DNA from: a virus
Direction: 5' to 3' (one strand)
IMG/VR virus record: IMGVR_UViG_3300002514_000078
Location: 1 to 39,657 of that record
DNA: 39,657 nucleotides
Below are positions 11,555 to 20,903 of the stretch, in pieces. A model generated the notes under the pieces. That model did not search any database, was not told where the DNA came from, and saw only the letters and a list, made by a program, of their open reading frames with translations. The first letter of the stretch is position 1. Each line of letters begins with the position of its first letter. The translations under genes and the position numbers were made by a program.

Positions 11555-14500
11555 GGAAGACCACCGCCTGTCATTTGTAATAATGCTGCCGCATCAGTTT
11601 GCTCACCTGCCTCTTCGTCGAGCTGCGTATCCAAACGAAGTTCCTCTACCTTACTGTTCTCCGCTGCCTTGGCCATATCTTTAAACTTTGTGGCAGCGTC
11701 ATCTTGCGCTTTCCATGAATCTCGCAGGTTGAAAACTAGGCTCTGGTAGATGGACCTAAGCTTGTCTCGTTTACTATCCCAATAAACTCTTTGTTTCTCT
11801 TTGTACTCTTGAAGAGCTTTAGGCGGCGCTCCGTGGACGGCCTGCCATTCTTTCCAGTCTTCTTTCCACTTTTTATCAAAGTGCTTCTTGAGTAGATTGC
11901 CGCCTTCCATCTCGGTGCCAAACTTGTCCGTGCCGATAGGCCATGTATGGATGCCAACCATATGACCGATGCTTTTCATAACTGTCGGTCTGTCGAAATG
12001 TTCAAGGCGGCGCCCCGTCCAAATCTTCACAAGGTATTCGGCCATCTCCATTCGGGTCTGCTCGTCTCGGAAACGGTTCGACCTGCCCATATTGCTGAGA
12101 TCCGAGATGCTATCGATCATCGTGCCCAGGCTATCGGTCGCCGAGTAAACCCATCCAGGAGCCAGCTTGCCAGCGAGAAAATGGAAATAGTCTTTGGGGT
12201 TCTTTATTGGGTTGCCGCTGTTATCGACACCCTCGAGTAGATCGAGCAGCGTGCCTGTCACGATTCCGTCAGCAAAAACCATTTTGGACAGTTCAGCGAT
12301 GGGTGGCCTTTCTTTCTTTCTGAACTTCTTCATCAAAATATCTTCTTCGGTGCCCCGTGTCATCTTCCACATGGCATCAAGAAGTTGGGACGCACCGATA
12401 GCAAAGTTGCGTGCTCCCATGCTCTGAAAGGATAAAGACTCTTCGTCGAAGAATGCCGTTTGAGCGAGCCATTCCGGCAGCAGCATCCGAAGGTATTCGT
12501 CCTTTCGGTTGGTGCTCCTAGTCATAGAGAAGACCGCAGCCTTCCTCATGCTTGCGAGCGTCTGCTGTCGGAGCATCGATGACATCACATTGGCGTCTGT
12601 CGATTTAATCAGCTCGCTACCGAATAGCGCTCGAGTGCCCATCCCGCGCTTAATGAAAGGAATATCGATTGATTTCCATGCCCACGTTTTAAACGGTCCA
12701 AACATAAACGCATCGAAGTTGCGGGCCAGTTCAATGAAACCAGGAACCCGGCTGTAATCATGGTAGAGCCCGTTGGCATATCCAACCGACGCGTCCATCT
12801 TCATTTCTTCAAGGTACTTCTCAGCCTGTTTACCTCTGTGGTGTTTGCCTTTGTACTCCACCTCCAGCTGTCCATCGATCAGTCTGAATGCGCGCCCGAC
12901 AACGAAACCGTTCCGGCTGTCATCTAAATAGGTAATGCTGTTTCCTGGCCTAAGTTCCTGCTGCCAGGTGTCCAACCTCCCGATTGCCCGCTCAGCGTCG
13001 GTCAGCTTGTAGATGCCGTCGCCAGCCTGATAAGCTTCATCAAACGTCTCCATTACTTTACCGACAACGGGTAGGCGCCTCACGCCCGTGGAATACAGAT
13101 CGACCGTCTTCGATGCGAAGCTGCTGTTAAACGTATCGAGAACAATATTGGCGTCCACGTTGACCGCATTATTCGAGGAGATCCCTCGATCCATGAAACC
13201 CTTGATTCGATCGCGCTGCCGTTTTGGAATCGATTTTGGATCAAGTCTGTACTGGCGCCATAACCTACCGGTGCGAACGATGTCCCACGCTGCCTCCTGC
13301 GGCATTAAACCCTCGCGGGTGATCATCGCTAGGTAGTTCGACATGAAGTTCGTTAGAGCCGTCTGTGGTCGCTGCGTGGTTAGGTTGCGTTTCATCGCTG
13401 AAGACATGCGGCGCATCACACTAAAGAAGCCGCCGCTATTCATCGCTCGGTTGGCCATGAAGAGCCACCCGACCGTCGAGTTGAAGGTGCCACCAAGATT
13501 GGTATTGATCACGGCATCTTTCATATGACCCATCAGTTCAGTCCAGCCTGCCATGTCTTCCATTGATGTTGGGGCTTTCCACCGGGCGATACCAGCGCCG
13601 TCATCGATCGCCGAAAGGGGTGGCGTCCCGCGGTCAGATAACGACGGAAGATTGTTTTCTTTCCACGGCATCCATTCGGTCAGTCCTTCCTCTTTGAGAT
13701 CATTGAAGACGCTATCCATAACGGAGCGAGCCTCTTGAGCCGCTGCTCTCGGTGAGATCTCAGGATCTTTTTCTAAGATGCGATTTTCTAGATTTTTTAG
13801 CGTGGCCTCTTCATTTTCAAGCCAGCGTGATTTGATGAACTTCGGGTCAGCTTTCAGCAGTGGTGGCATGTGCCGGTTTTCTAAATAGTACTCGGCAATA
13901 TCACCTAGGTAGCGCGTCGAAATATTGGCGTCAGTCCAGCCTGTGCGGCTTCCGACCTGCTTCCAAAACCATTTTGCAGCAGCTGCCTCTTCCACTTTGC
14001 CCAGCATTTGCTGGCGAAAGGCATCAAGCGCTTCGACTCTCGCCCTGCGAATGATTGGCGACACTTCCTGCCTTGGGAGCCGCCCCTTTTCCGCTTGTCC
14101 TTCTTTAGGCGGCGCGCCCTTTTTGACCTCTGGGTCTTTAGTCTTCGGAAGTATATCGTCCATAAACTTCTGGTAGAGTTGGCTCATCGAAACTTTTTGT
14201 TTGTTGGCCAACTCCAGAACTGGATTGATTTCCAAAAACTTGATTCCACGCGTGCGCCCAAAGGTGAAATCATTGACCAGTTTACCTAGCCCAGCCTTGA
14301 GCTTTTTGCGCCCCGCTCGAGTGATCGGTTGTGAATTTAGGGCATCGGCTAGTTCTTTGTTTAGCCATTTCGAGAACTGATTGCGCAGCGTTGGGGAGCG
14401 CAACAAGGCGCTATGGCGCTCGACCATCAAAACATCATGGAAGATTTGCATGTAATACCGAGCGGCAACATTCCTTCCGCCCATGCCACCCTTGACGTCT

Positions 14501-17500
14501 CCGCCTAGCGCTTCAAAGACCTGCGTAAATCCAAGGTCAGAATTAGCGATGTTCTTTGCAGACCTTACAATCGCCTTCAGCGCAGCAGATGCTTCGTCGC
14601 CCGTCAGAGTAGCCAGCGACTCCAGCATGTAGGCACCCTCTAGCCGCTTAGGAATTGCGTTGCTATCGTCAGCGATAACACCCGCGTCGATCATTTCGAT
14701 GTTCCCGCGATCACCCCGCTCGAGTAGCTTCGCTTCCTGTACGGTAAACTCAGCCTCTGTGATAAGACCTTCGTCTCTTTGTTTCATCAGTTCGCGGATT
14801 TCATCAGCCAGTCCTTCGATGGGCGCTCTTACGCCTTCGTTGGCATCCTTGGCCATCTTGGTGATGTTACCTTCAGGGTCCAGATAAACCATGGTGCCAC
14901 GTTTCGCATCGAAGCGAGCTGGGGCCTCGACCGTATACACATGATACCCTTCGGCCATGGCATCGCCGTCAGCAATATCACCTAGGAACGATGATTCGAC
15001 GGCACGAGTGTTGTGGGTTTCTATGGTTTTTTGTGCCTTTTCCATCTCATTGGCTACCTCTTGGCGCTCAAGGTCCAACTCTCGCTTTTTCGCCTTTCGT
15101 TTCTCGGCGTACTTCTCTTTAATCGTCGCAAGTTCGGCCTCTTTAGCGGCAATAGGTGCGTCTACATCACGAGCAAGGGCCTCCTTTTCTAGCCCTCGAA
15201 TGCCTCGACCAACTCGGTCGGCTGCCTCGACCCTCTTCCTGCTAATTCCGTCGAGCACAGCTTTTCTGGCGGCTGCGATGTCACCAGTGCGCTCTGCTGC
15301 AGCCGTTCGTAACTCGGACAAGGTCTGGCTGAGATCCATCTCAGCCTTTCTCATCTCGTCCAGCAAACTTGTTTCGTAGGTTGTTCGGCCAACCTGATTC
15401 TTCGCATTGCGCTTGAGACGAGCATCTAATGCTAGTTGTGCCTTGGCTAGGCGATCGTTGTATTTGGCGACCGCCGCATCTAGTTCTTCGCCGACTTTAG
15501 TTTGTACGTCGTTAGAAAGTTCTTCAAGTCGAGATAGATGCGCCTGGGTCTCGGATTGAAGTCGAGCACCTGCCTTGATGCCTACTTTGCGCAGCGACTC
15601 TTCGGTGAGTTGTGCTCGGAGTTGCTCGATCTTCTCTGGCGTATTTGCTTTCTTGACGCGCCCAAGTTCATTGGATTCGTCCAAGTCGATCTTGGCAATC
15701 TCGTTTTGGAGGTCGATCTTTATGTCTTCATCCCTCTGAACCAGGCGGCGCAGACCCTCAAGCGCACCTGTTTCTGGGGCGACGAAAACCGTGTCTTCCG
15801 CAGTTTCCAACAACCTATCTCGACGAATCATTCGGTATTTCGTCCGAAGATCTAGTCGCTGCTTCCGAAGTTTGATGATTTCGACCGGTGGCAAACCGAG
15901 TTCCTCGGCCTCTTTGACGGCGACATCAGCAGCATCCCAGGCTGAGCGCGCCTCGGCGACATCAGGCAAACCATCGACCCGCCCCTTAAGCGTGGCGCGT
16001 GCAACCAGAACCTCTGCCACGTCAGGCACAAGCTTCTCGATGGCAAGGCGCCCCTTTGCGCTACCCAGAGCCTGCTTGAGCGTCACTATATCCGACTCAA
16101 GAAGATTACGCTCACTTAGAACATTATCCACCATCTCCTGGACGCGCAGCGTTAGGTTTGGGTCAGCCATCAAGGCGATGTTTACCGCCAGCCGACCCGA
16201 TGCTGCTTTCCATTTTCTTCCCGATCGCACCGCTTCTACGGCTGGGCCCCACCCGGTTTTCTCAGCCACTTTCACAATGCCGCGCAGCGTCAGCGACGGC
16301 GTAGCGACAGTCGTCAATGCCAGCAGCGCTGCTTCGGCATCTTCTTGTGTTGCTAAATAGGTTGCGGCACCGACCTTTCCTGCGCGTGCAATACCTGGGT
16401 CCAGCGTCTCGAGCGTCATAAGTTCCGGCGCCCGAGTTCCGGTTTCAGCAGCCTTTTGCACGCCTCGGATATAATCTTCATTAAGGAAGAACCTGCCCAC
16501 GGAAGACTGGGTTGCTTTGGCCCACTTCGTCCTGCCGGTCGTCCTTGCTTCGTTGAGAAGTCTATTGGCCATATCTTCGCTAAAGGTCAGCTTCTTGAAA
16601 TTTGGGTCATCAAGGTCGATGCCAGCTCGTCTTGCTACATCGTCAAGTTGATCCAGGATCTGGCTGACGCCCTTTATCTTCGCCGCCTTCAATATTTTGG
16701 CGAGCGGCAACAGGGTCATAAGCATCGTAACGGGCTGCGCGGCAGCTGCAGCTGGCGGGTCGCTGAGCATCGACAGAACAGCGCCAGCCATTCCCGCTGG
16801 AAGCGCCATGCCTTTCTTCATGCCTAGTTCAAAGGAAAGCGCTGCCCGTGCTGCTGCACTCTCTGGAAGATCACCGTGCGACCGAAGTTCCTTTAGAAGA
16901 TCAAGCGACGTGGGCATAAACAATGCCACAAGTTCGCCAAGCGCTGAGACGTTATCCGCAAAATCGGCGCGGGCTGACTTCCAGAAATCCTGGTCAGCAA
17001 GACGGCTTTCGATCAGTTCGTTGTTTTCGATGCCTGCTCGATACATGGCATCGACGTTTGCATCTTTAGCGAACTCGGTATCGAAGACTGACTCGCCGCG
17101 AGCGCGCTTGGCTAGGCGCTTGCCAAACTCCTCTTCCATACTGCTGGTGATAGATTCGGCACCAAACAGGTCGGCTGTTGCGTGAATCTGCGCAAACACA
17201 AAATCGGAAAATGGCTCAAGAACGTATTCCGCTGCGAGCATTCCAGCACCGGCGATGCCCCCCACCACTGGCGCTATTGGACGCAGCGCTGTGCCCAAGG
17301 CACCCCCACCTAGATCGTAAGATTCGTCTTCGATTTCATGTTGAAGGGTTGCCTGTATGGCAGGGTTTTGTGCTAGTTCTAGAAAGTATTTCTTTTTGGC
17401 TTCGGGGTTTGTCCAGTCCTCTGGTTCTTTAGGTAGCGACCCAGCAGACGATGGTAACGCAACGTTACCCCTGGCAGCCCAAGGCTCCATCCCAGGATCA

Positions 17501-18216
17501 ACGCCGTAAAGCTTCTGTTGTCGTTCGACCCTGCTGCGCGCCCGAATGAGCTTCTCTCGTCGCCTATCTGCCGCCTCTTCTCGAGCCTCATCCGTATGAG
17601 TCGATAAAGATTTGCCGTCGATAACCGTGGCCTCGATGGCTTGCTGGGCGCGGCTTTCGGCTAAACGCCGCTCGTATTCTCGCTGTGTTAGTTGGGGAGT
17701 CCCTGACTGCTGACTTTCTGTTGCCAGCCTTTGCTCCATATCAAAGCGGCTTTCCGGTATTGGGTGGGCGCTGACTGGGATCTCTACCTTTGTCGGTGGC
17801 ACTGACCGGTATTGATCCGTCATTTCGGGGCGCACCACTCGATCGTAAGATGGCTCGACCGCCGCTCCCCATTGTTTGACGGCTGATTGACCGACTCGCT
17901 TCTGTTGCCGGATCAGTTCGTCGGTGCTGGGGCTCCGGGTAAGCATTTGCTCGTCGATTTGCGCTTGCTCGCGCAGGTCTTCATCGATCAGTTCACCGAC
18001 CGCAACTTCAAGTTTGATCGTTCGCGATTGCTCGTATGGCGACCGAAAGTGATCCTTTACGAAGTCCTTCGGGTCGATCCCTGCATTTGAAACCTGCCGC
18101 TTGATGCGCTCCCAAACCTGCGCTTCAGCCTCTTCGATTTCGATATTCTGCGCTAACGCTGCACGCTCCGCAGCATCGATTACAAAGTCCTCAAAGGTTT
18201 GGGTGTTAGTAGCCAA
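11551..18216 (-). CDS. Giant 2,221-residue internal virion/ejection protein
   Basis: This gene uses 17 percent of the window. It is read from a TTG at 18216. Order of regions: residues 1-260 charged and helical; hydrophobic stretches near 315-335 (VVGGIAGAGMLAAEYVLE) and 470-525; a long charged coiled coil at about 690-1070; a mixed region; then a C-terminal half with conserved-looking helices (NLTTQRPQTALTNFMSNYLA near 1610) that resembles the large polyvalent-type phage proteins. No lysozyme or transglycosylase motif was recognised. The gene order small hydrophobic, mid-size, giant protein parallels T7 genes 14, 15 and 16, which form the DNA-ejection channel. Ejection function is inferred from this and from size. 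Confidence 0.75.
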   Translation of the reverse strand: MATNTQTFEDFVIDAAERAALAQNIEIEEAEAQVWERIKRQVSNAGIDPKDFVKDHFRSPYEQSRTIKLEVAVGELIDEDLREQAQIDEQMLTRSPSTDELIRQQKRVGQSAVKQWGAAVEPSYDRVVRPEMTDQYRSVPPTKVEIPVSAHPIPESRFDMEQRLATESQQSGTPQLTQREYERRLAESRAQQAIEATVIDGKSLSTHTDEAREEAADRRREKLIRARSRVERQQKLYGVDPGMEPWAARGNVALPSSAGSLPKEPEDWTNPEAKKKYFLELAQNPAIQATLQHEIEDESYDLGGGALGTALRPIAPVVGGIAGAGMLAAEYVLEPFSDFVFAQIHATADLFGAESITSSMEEEFGKRLAKRARGESVFDTEFAKDANVDAMYRAGIENNELIESRLADQDFWKSARADFADNVSALGELVALFMPTSLDLLKELRSHGDLPESAAARAALSFELGMKKGMALPAGMAGAVLSMLSDPPAAAAAQPVTMLMTLLPLAKILKAAKIKGVSQILDQLDDVARRAGIDLDDPNFKKLTFSEDMANRLLNEARTTGRTKWAKATQSSVGRFFLNEDYIRGVQKAAETGTRAPELMTLETLDPGIARAGKVGAATYLATQEDAEAALLALTTVATPSLTLRGIVKVAEKTGWGPAVEAVRSGRKWKAASGRLAVNIALMADPNLTLRVQEMVDNVLSERNLLESDIVTLKQALGSAKGRLAIEKLVPDVAEVLVARATLKGRVDGLPDVAEARSAWDAADVAVKEAEELGLPPVEIIKLRKQRLDLRTKYRMIRRDRLLETAEDTVFVAPETGALEGLRRLVQRDEDIKIDLQNEIAKIDLDESNELGRVKKANTPEKIEQLRAQLTEESLRKVGIKAGARLQSETQAHLSRLEELSNDVQTKVGEELDAAVAKYNDRLAKAQLALDARLKRNAKNQVGRTTYETSLLDEMRKAEMDLSQTLSELRTAAAERTGDIAAARKAVLDGISRKRVEAADRVGRGIRGLEKEALARDVDAPIAAKEAELATIKEKYAEKRKAKKRELDLERQEVANEMEKAQKTIETHNTRAVESSFLGDIADGDAMAEGYHVYTVEAPARFDAKRGTMVYLDPEGNITKMAKDANEGVRAPIEGLADEIRELMKQRDEGLITEAEFTVQEAKLLERGDRGNIEMIDAGVIADDSNAIPKRLEGAYMLESLATLTGDEASAALKAIVRSAKNIANSDLGFTQVFEALGGDVKGGMGGRNVAARYYMQIFHDVLMVERHSALLRSPTLRNQFSKWLNKELADALNSQPITRAGRKKLKAGLGKLVNDFTFGRTRGIKFLEINPVLELANKQKVSMSQLYQKFMDDILPKTKDPEVKKGAPPKEGQAEKGRLPRQEVSPIIRRARVEALDAFRQQMLGKVEEAAAAKWFWKQVGSRTGWTDANISTRYLGDIAEYYLENRHMPPLLKADPKFIKSRWLENEEATLKNLENRILEKDPEISPRAAAQEARSVMDSVFNDLKEEGLTEWMPWKENNLPSLSDRGTPPLSAIDDGAGIARWKAPTSMEDMAGWTELMGHMKDAVINTNLGGTFNSTVGWLFMANRAMNSGGFFSVMRRMSSAMKRNLTTQRPQTALTNFMSNYLAMITREGLMPQEAAWDIVRTGRLWRQYRLDPKSIPKRQRDRIKGFMDRGISSNNAVNVDANIVLDTFNSSFASKTVDLYSTGVRRLPVVGKVMETFDEAYQAGDGIYKLTDAERAIGRLDTWQQELRPGNSITYLDDSRNGFVVGRAFRLIDGQLEVEYKGKHHRGKQAEKYLEEMKMDASVGYANGLYHDYSRVPGFIELARNFDAFMFGPFKTWAWKSIDIPFIKRGMGTRALFGSELIKSTDANVMSSMLRQQTLASMRKAAVFSMTRSTNRKDEYLRMLLPEWLAQTAFFDEESLSFQSMGARNFAIGASQLLDAMWKMTRGTEEDILMKKFRKKERPPIAELSKMVFADGIVTGTLLDLLEGVDNSGNPIKNPKDYFHFLAGKLAPGWVYSATDSLGTMIDSISDLSNMGRSNRFRDEQTRMEMAEYLVKIWTGRRLEHFDRPTVMKSIGHMVGIHTWPIGTDKFGTEMEGGNLLKKHFDKKWKEDWKEWQAVHGAPPKALQEYKEKQRVYWDSKRDKLRSIYQSLVFNLRDSWKAQDDAATKFKDMAKAAENSKVEELRLDTQLDEEAGEQTDAAALLQMTGGGLP

Positions 18217-18221
18217 CTATT

Positions 18222-19964
18222 TTAATTCCATACTTTTTTGCGTCTCTTTTTCCGCTTGCCAGGTGCGTTGTCTTGAGTAGCCAGGAAATCGCCACTAATA
18301 GCAGCTTCCAACTGCTCCATCGCATCTTGAGATTTTGACATATTGCCTCTGATTACGTCCCTTTCGTCCTCGACGGATTGCAACTGTGATTCCAACTGTT
18401 GCGTCGGATAGCCTGCCGCTTTTTGGCCAGCTATGTTTCTTTCGAGGCTGGTTTTCGTCCTTGCAAGACGAGCCAAACTTCTCTCGTAAGAGTTATAGTT
18501 ATTACGAGCTGACCCAAGAAGAGAATTTAGACCTTTGACGCCGCCCTCTTGCCTGCGAATTTTCTTCAGTTGTCCGTACTTGGCCCACTCGAGCGCCAAA
18601 CGCTCCCTCTGGATATCGTCGTAGTTATCTAATTTATCCCAGAGGGCGTTAAGCTTTCCTTCGGCAATCAATGAACTGGTTGAAGTTCTTAGTTTCGCTA
18701 TTTCCAGCCTCGATTCACGATTAGCCTTGTCGCGCTTAGCCCTGGCGTCTGTTCGCTGTTTAACCAGGAACCTCCGGGTCGTATCTGCTCTTTCGGCGCG
18801 TTGTGCTTTTCGTTTGCGCTCGCGCTCCGTCATCTTGTCTCGGCGAATTTTGCCGCTCTTCTCAAAGAAGGTTCGCGCTGTATTGATATCCGCTGACACC
18901 TGGGCTTGCCGCTGGCCGTACTTGCCGCTCATAGCCTCGCCGATTGTCGATGGACCGATCGGTTGCTGTGCCGACATCATCATCATAAGTGCGGCTCTGT
19001 CGAGACGATCGGCTCTGTCGGTGGCTTGCTTTGCCTGCCGAAGTTCCTCATCCATAGCCGCTTGGCGCTCTTCCTTTGCTTTGAATGTGGCAGCTTCCTG
19101 TGCCTTTGCCGCTGCGGCTTGTCGCATCTCAGCTTCGACTATATCGCGCCCGGTGCGAGCCTCTAAATCCTCTGTTTGGACACCTTTAGCCCTCGCCGCC
19201 GCTTCGTCAGCCGCTATAACCCTTTGGTACTCGCTGCTGGTGCCAGGCTCGTCAGGCAAAAACGGGGCTGGCGTTTCGCCATACACCTCTGCGGCGGGGT
19301 TGAGTGCTGCATCGATGAAATCCCGACCTTTTGTCCAAGCATTTTGTCGTTCTTGCTGTTCAGCCAACCTGCGCTTGGCCAAGTCGGTGACCGCCTGCTT
19401 CTGCATTTCGTAGCGAGCGGCACCAGCCTTGTCTCTGCGCTCGTCCTCGACCTTACGCCCTTCGGCGCGCTCCCAGGTGTTGCGCAATCCCTGCTGCATA
19501 TCACCGTAGTCTTGTGGAGTGATATCCGTTGGTGCCTGCTCCTCACCAGAAACCAGGCCAACCGGGTAACCCATCGAGGCTTCGACATGTCCGGTTAATT
19601 CCGCTGCCTCGGCGTCTCGGCGAGCATTTTGCTCTTCGATAATCTGCCGAAGGGCTGCACCCTTGCGCTCGAAATCAACGACTCCCTGCTCGCTCGCGGC
19701 AACAGTCTGGCCCAGCGATGCCCTGACTCCGGCTAAATCGGCTGCCGTAATCGCCTGCCCTTGCGCTTGGAGATCTTCGCCGGCCAATGATTCCGCATGG
19801 TCCGCCTTGAGTAGATCATATCGCTCGGCAGCATCGGCGTCGTCACCAAAAACAACAGAGCGCGCGTGGGCCTCTGCCTGCTCTGCTGTCATGCCCTGTG
19901 AAAGCGCCTGCGTCCTGGCGTTTGCCAGCTGGTCCTCGATAGAGGCTAGGCTTTGATCTGCCAT
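18222..19964 (-). CDS. Coiled-coil internal virion protein
   Basis: This 580-residue protein is almost entirely helical and charged, with Ala, Gln, Arg and Glu dominating. The ends are basic (GKRKKRRKKVW). Long stretches such as KAKEERQAAMDEELRQAKQ and RDKANRESRLEIAKLR suggest coiled coils. It has a perfect AGGAGG ribosome binding site. By size and place, ahead of the giant protein and after a Gly/Ala-rich protein, it is the likely counterpart of T7 gp15. No direct sequence similarity to gp15 is claimed. Coordinates 18960-18990 encode a Met run (MMMMSAQQ). Confidence 0.65.
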   Translation of the reverse strand: MADQSLASIEDQLANARTQALSQGMTAEQAEAHARSVVFGDDADAAERYDLLKADHAESLAGEDLQAQGQAITAADLAGVRASLGQTVAASEQGVVDFERKGAALRQIIEEQNARRDAEAAELTGHVEASMGYPVGLVSGEEQAPTDITPQDYGDMQQGLRNTWERAEGRKVEDERRDKAGAARYEMQKQAVTDLAKRRLAEQQERQNAWTKGRDFIDAALNPAAEVYGETPAPFLPDEPGTSSEYQRVIAADEAAARAKGVQTEDLEARTGRDIVEAEMRQAAAAKAQEAATFKAKEERQAAMDEELRQAKQATDRADRLDRAALMMMMSAQQPIGPSTIGEAMSGKYGQRQAQVSADINTARTFFEKSGKIRRDKMTERERKRKAQRAERADTTRRFLVKQRTDARAKRDKANRESRLEIAKLRTSTSSLIAEGKLNALWDKLDNYDDIQRERLALEWAKYGQLKKIRRQEGGVKGLNSLLGSARNNYNSYERSLARLARTKTSLERNIAGQKAAGYPTQQLESQLQSVEDERDVIRGNMSKSQDAMEQLEAAISGDFLATQDNAPGKRKKRRKKVWN

Positions 19965-19973
19965 GACGGCCTC

Positions 19974-20246
19974 CTATCCGGTCATGCCCGGAATAATAAA
20001 TGGAGCCACTCCAGCAGCACCCGACCCAGCGGCAGCACCTGCCTCTTCTTCCTGAAGCATCTTCAGAAGCGCCTGAATCAGCTGCTGTCGCTTTCCCGAG
20101 GCACCTGCAGCGCCTGGGGTAGGAATGGACTTGATGAGCCCCATCGGAAGCTCAGCACCGAGAAAATCGGCCCACTTCGTTTGGAGGCCAGCGCCTACGC
20201 CAGGAACAACCTGACTCGGCACGCCCGAATATCTAATCTCTGCCAT
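19974..20246 (-). CDS. Small Gly/Ala-rich virion protein candidate
   Basis: This 90-residue protein opens with a polar segment (MAEIRYSGVPSQVVPGVGAG) and has a central helix (KRQQLIQALLKMLQEEE). It ends with a Gly/Ala-rich hydrophobic tail (GSGAAGVAPFIIPGMTG). It lies between two candidate ejection proteins, separated by short gaps. Composition and position suggest a virion component. No family is recognised. Confidence 0.55.
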   Translation of the reverse strand: MAEIRYSGVPSQVVPGVGAGLQTKWADFLGAELPMGLIKSIPTPGAAGASGKRQQLIQALLKMLQEEEAGAAAGSGAAGVAPFIIPGMTG

Positions 20247-20249
20247 GAT

Positions 20250-20900
20250 TTACCCCGAAAAAATCAAGTTCGAGCTTTGTGCGACAAGCTCATTGTTATA
20301 GAGTTCCCACTCCGGCGATCCCGCAGGAAACGAATCCCGCTGTGCTGTCAGCCAAGCAACCATATCTTTCTTGAGCGGGTTTGATTTCCGTTTTTGTTCG
20401 ATGAAATCATTATGGTCGCGCATCCGCTGGGAGAAGGATTCGAGATCCTCTTTAGCAAACCCCAGTTGCTGCGCTGCCCTTTGGCCAAGAATCGCTGCTT
20501 CGCGCTCGGCACCCTCTCGCAACATTCGGTCGCGCTCTAAACCTGCGGTGAGCGCACCTTGGCGAGCCGTGGCTTGAGCTGCACCGCTGCCGAGCAACCC
20601 GGCGGCGCCCGAACCAACGAGGGTTCCTGCAGCGGGGGCAGCAAGGCCCATTTTCATTTGGCGAATGGCTTCGGCCTGAGCGCTTTGCCGCGACCGAATA
20701 GCATCATCGTAAGAGCCGAGTACTGCCCCACGGGCGCTTCCGAGAGCACCCCCAAGCCTATCTACTGCTTTATTTTGCAGATCACGGCTCACTCCGGTTT
20801 GCGGCGCTGTGCCGCTTGATCCACCACCCAAAAGAGAGCCCCAACCTTTGTCCCACATCTTCCCAAAGATGCCGCCACTTGTCCCGTATTCTTCAGCCAT
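20250..20900 (-). CDS. Gly/Ala-rich ejection protein candidate
   Basis: This 216-residue protein begins with a Gly-rich region (KMWDKGWGSLLGGGSSG). It continues with an amphipathic Ala-rich helix region (residues 45-140) containing LAAPAAGTLVGSGAAGLLGS, and ends in a charged helical C terminus. Size, composition and gene order resemble T7 gp14-type inner-core proteins that insert into the cell envelope during DNA entry. A clear AAGGAG precedes the ATG. Inference from composition and synteny. Confidence 0.6.
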   Translation of the reverse strand: MAEEYGTSGGIFGKMWDKGWGSLLGGGSSGTAPQTGVSRDLQNKAVDRLGGALGSARGAVLGSYDDAIRSRQSAQAEAIRQMKMGLAAPAAGTLVGSGAAGLLGSGAAQATARQGALTAGLERDRMLREGAEREAAILGQRAAQQLGFAKEDLESFSQRMRDHNDFIEQKRKSNPLKKDMVAWLTAQRDSFPAGSPEWELYNNELVAQSSNLIFSG

Positions 20901-20903
20901 CTG

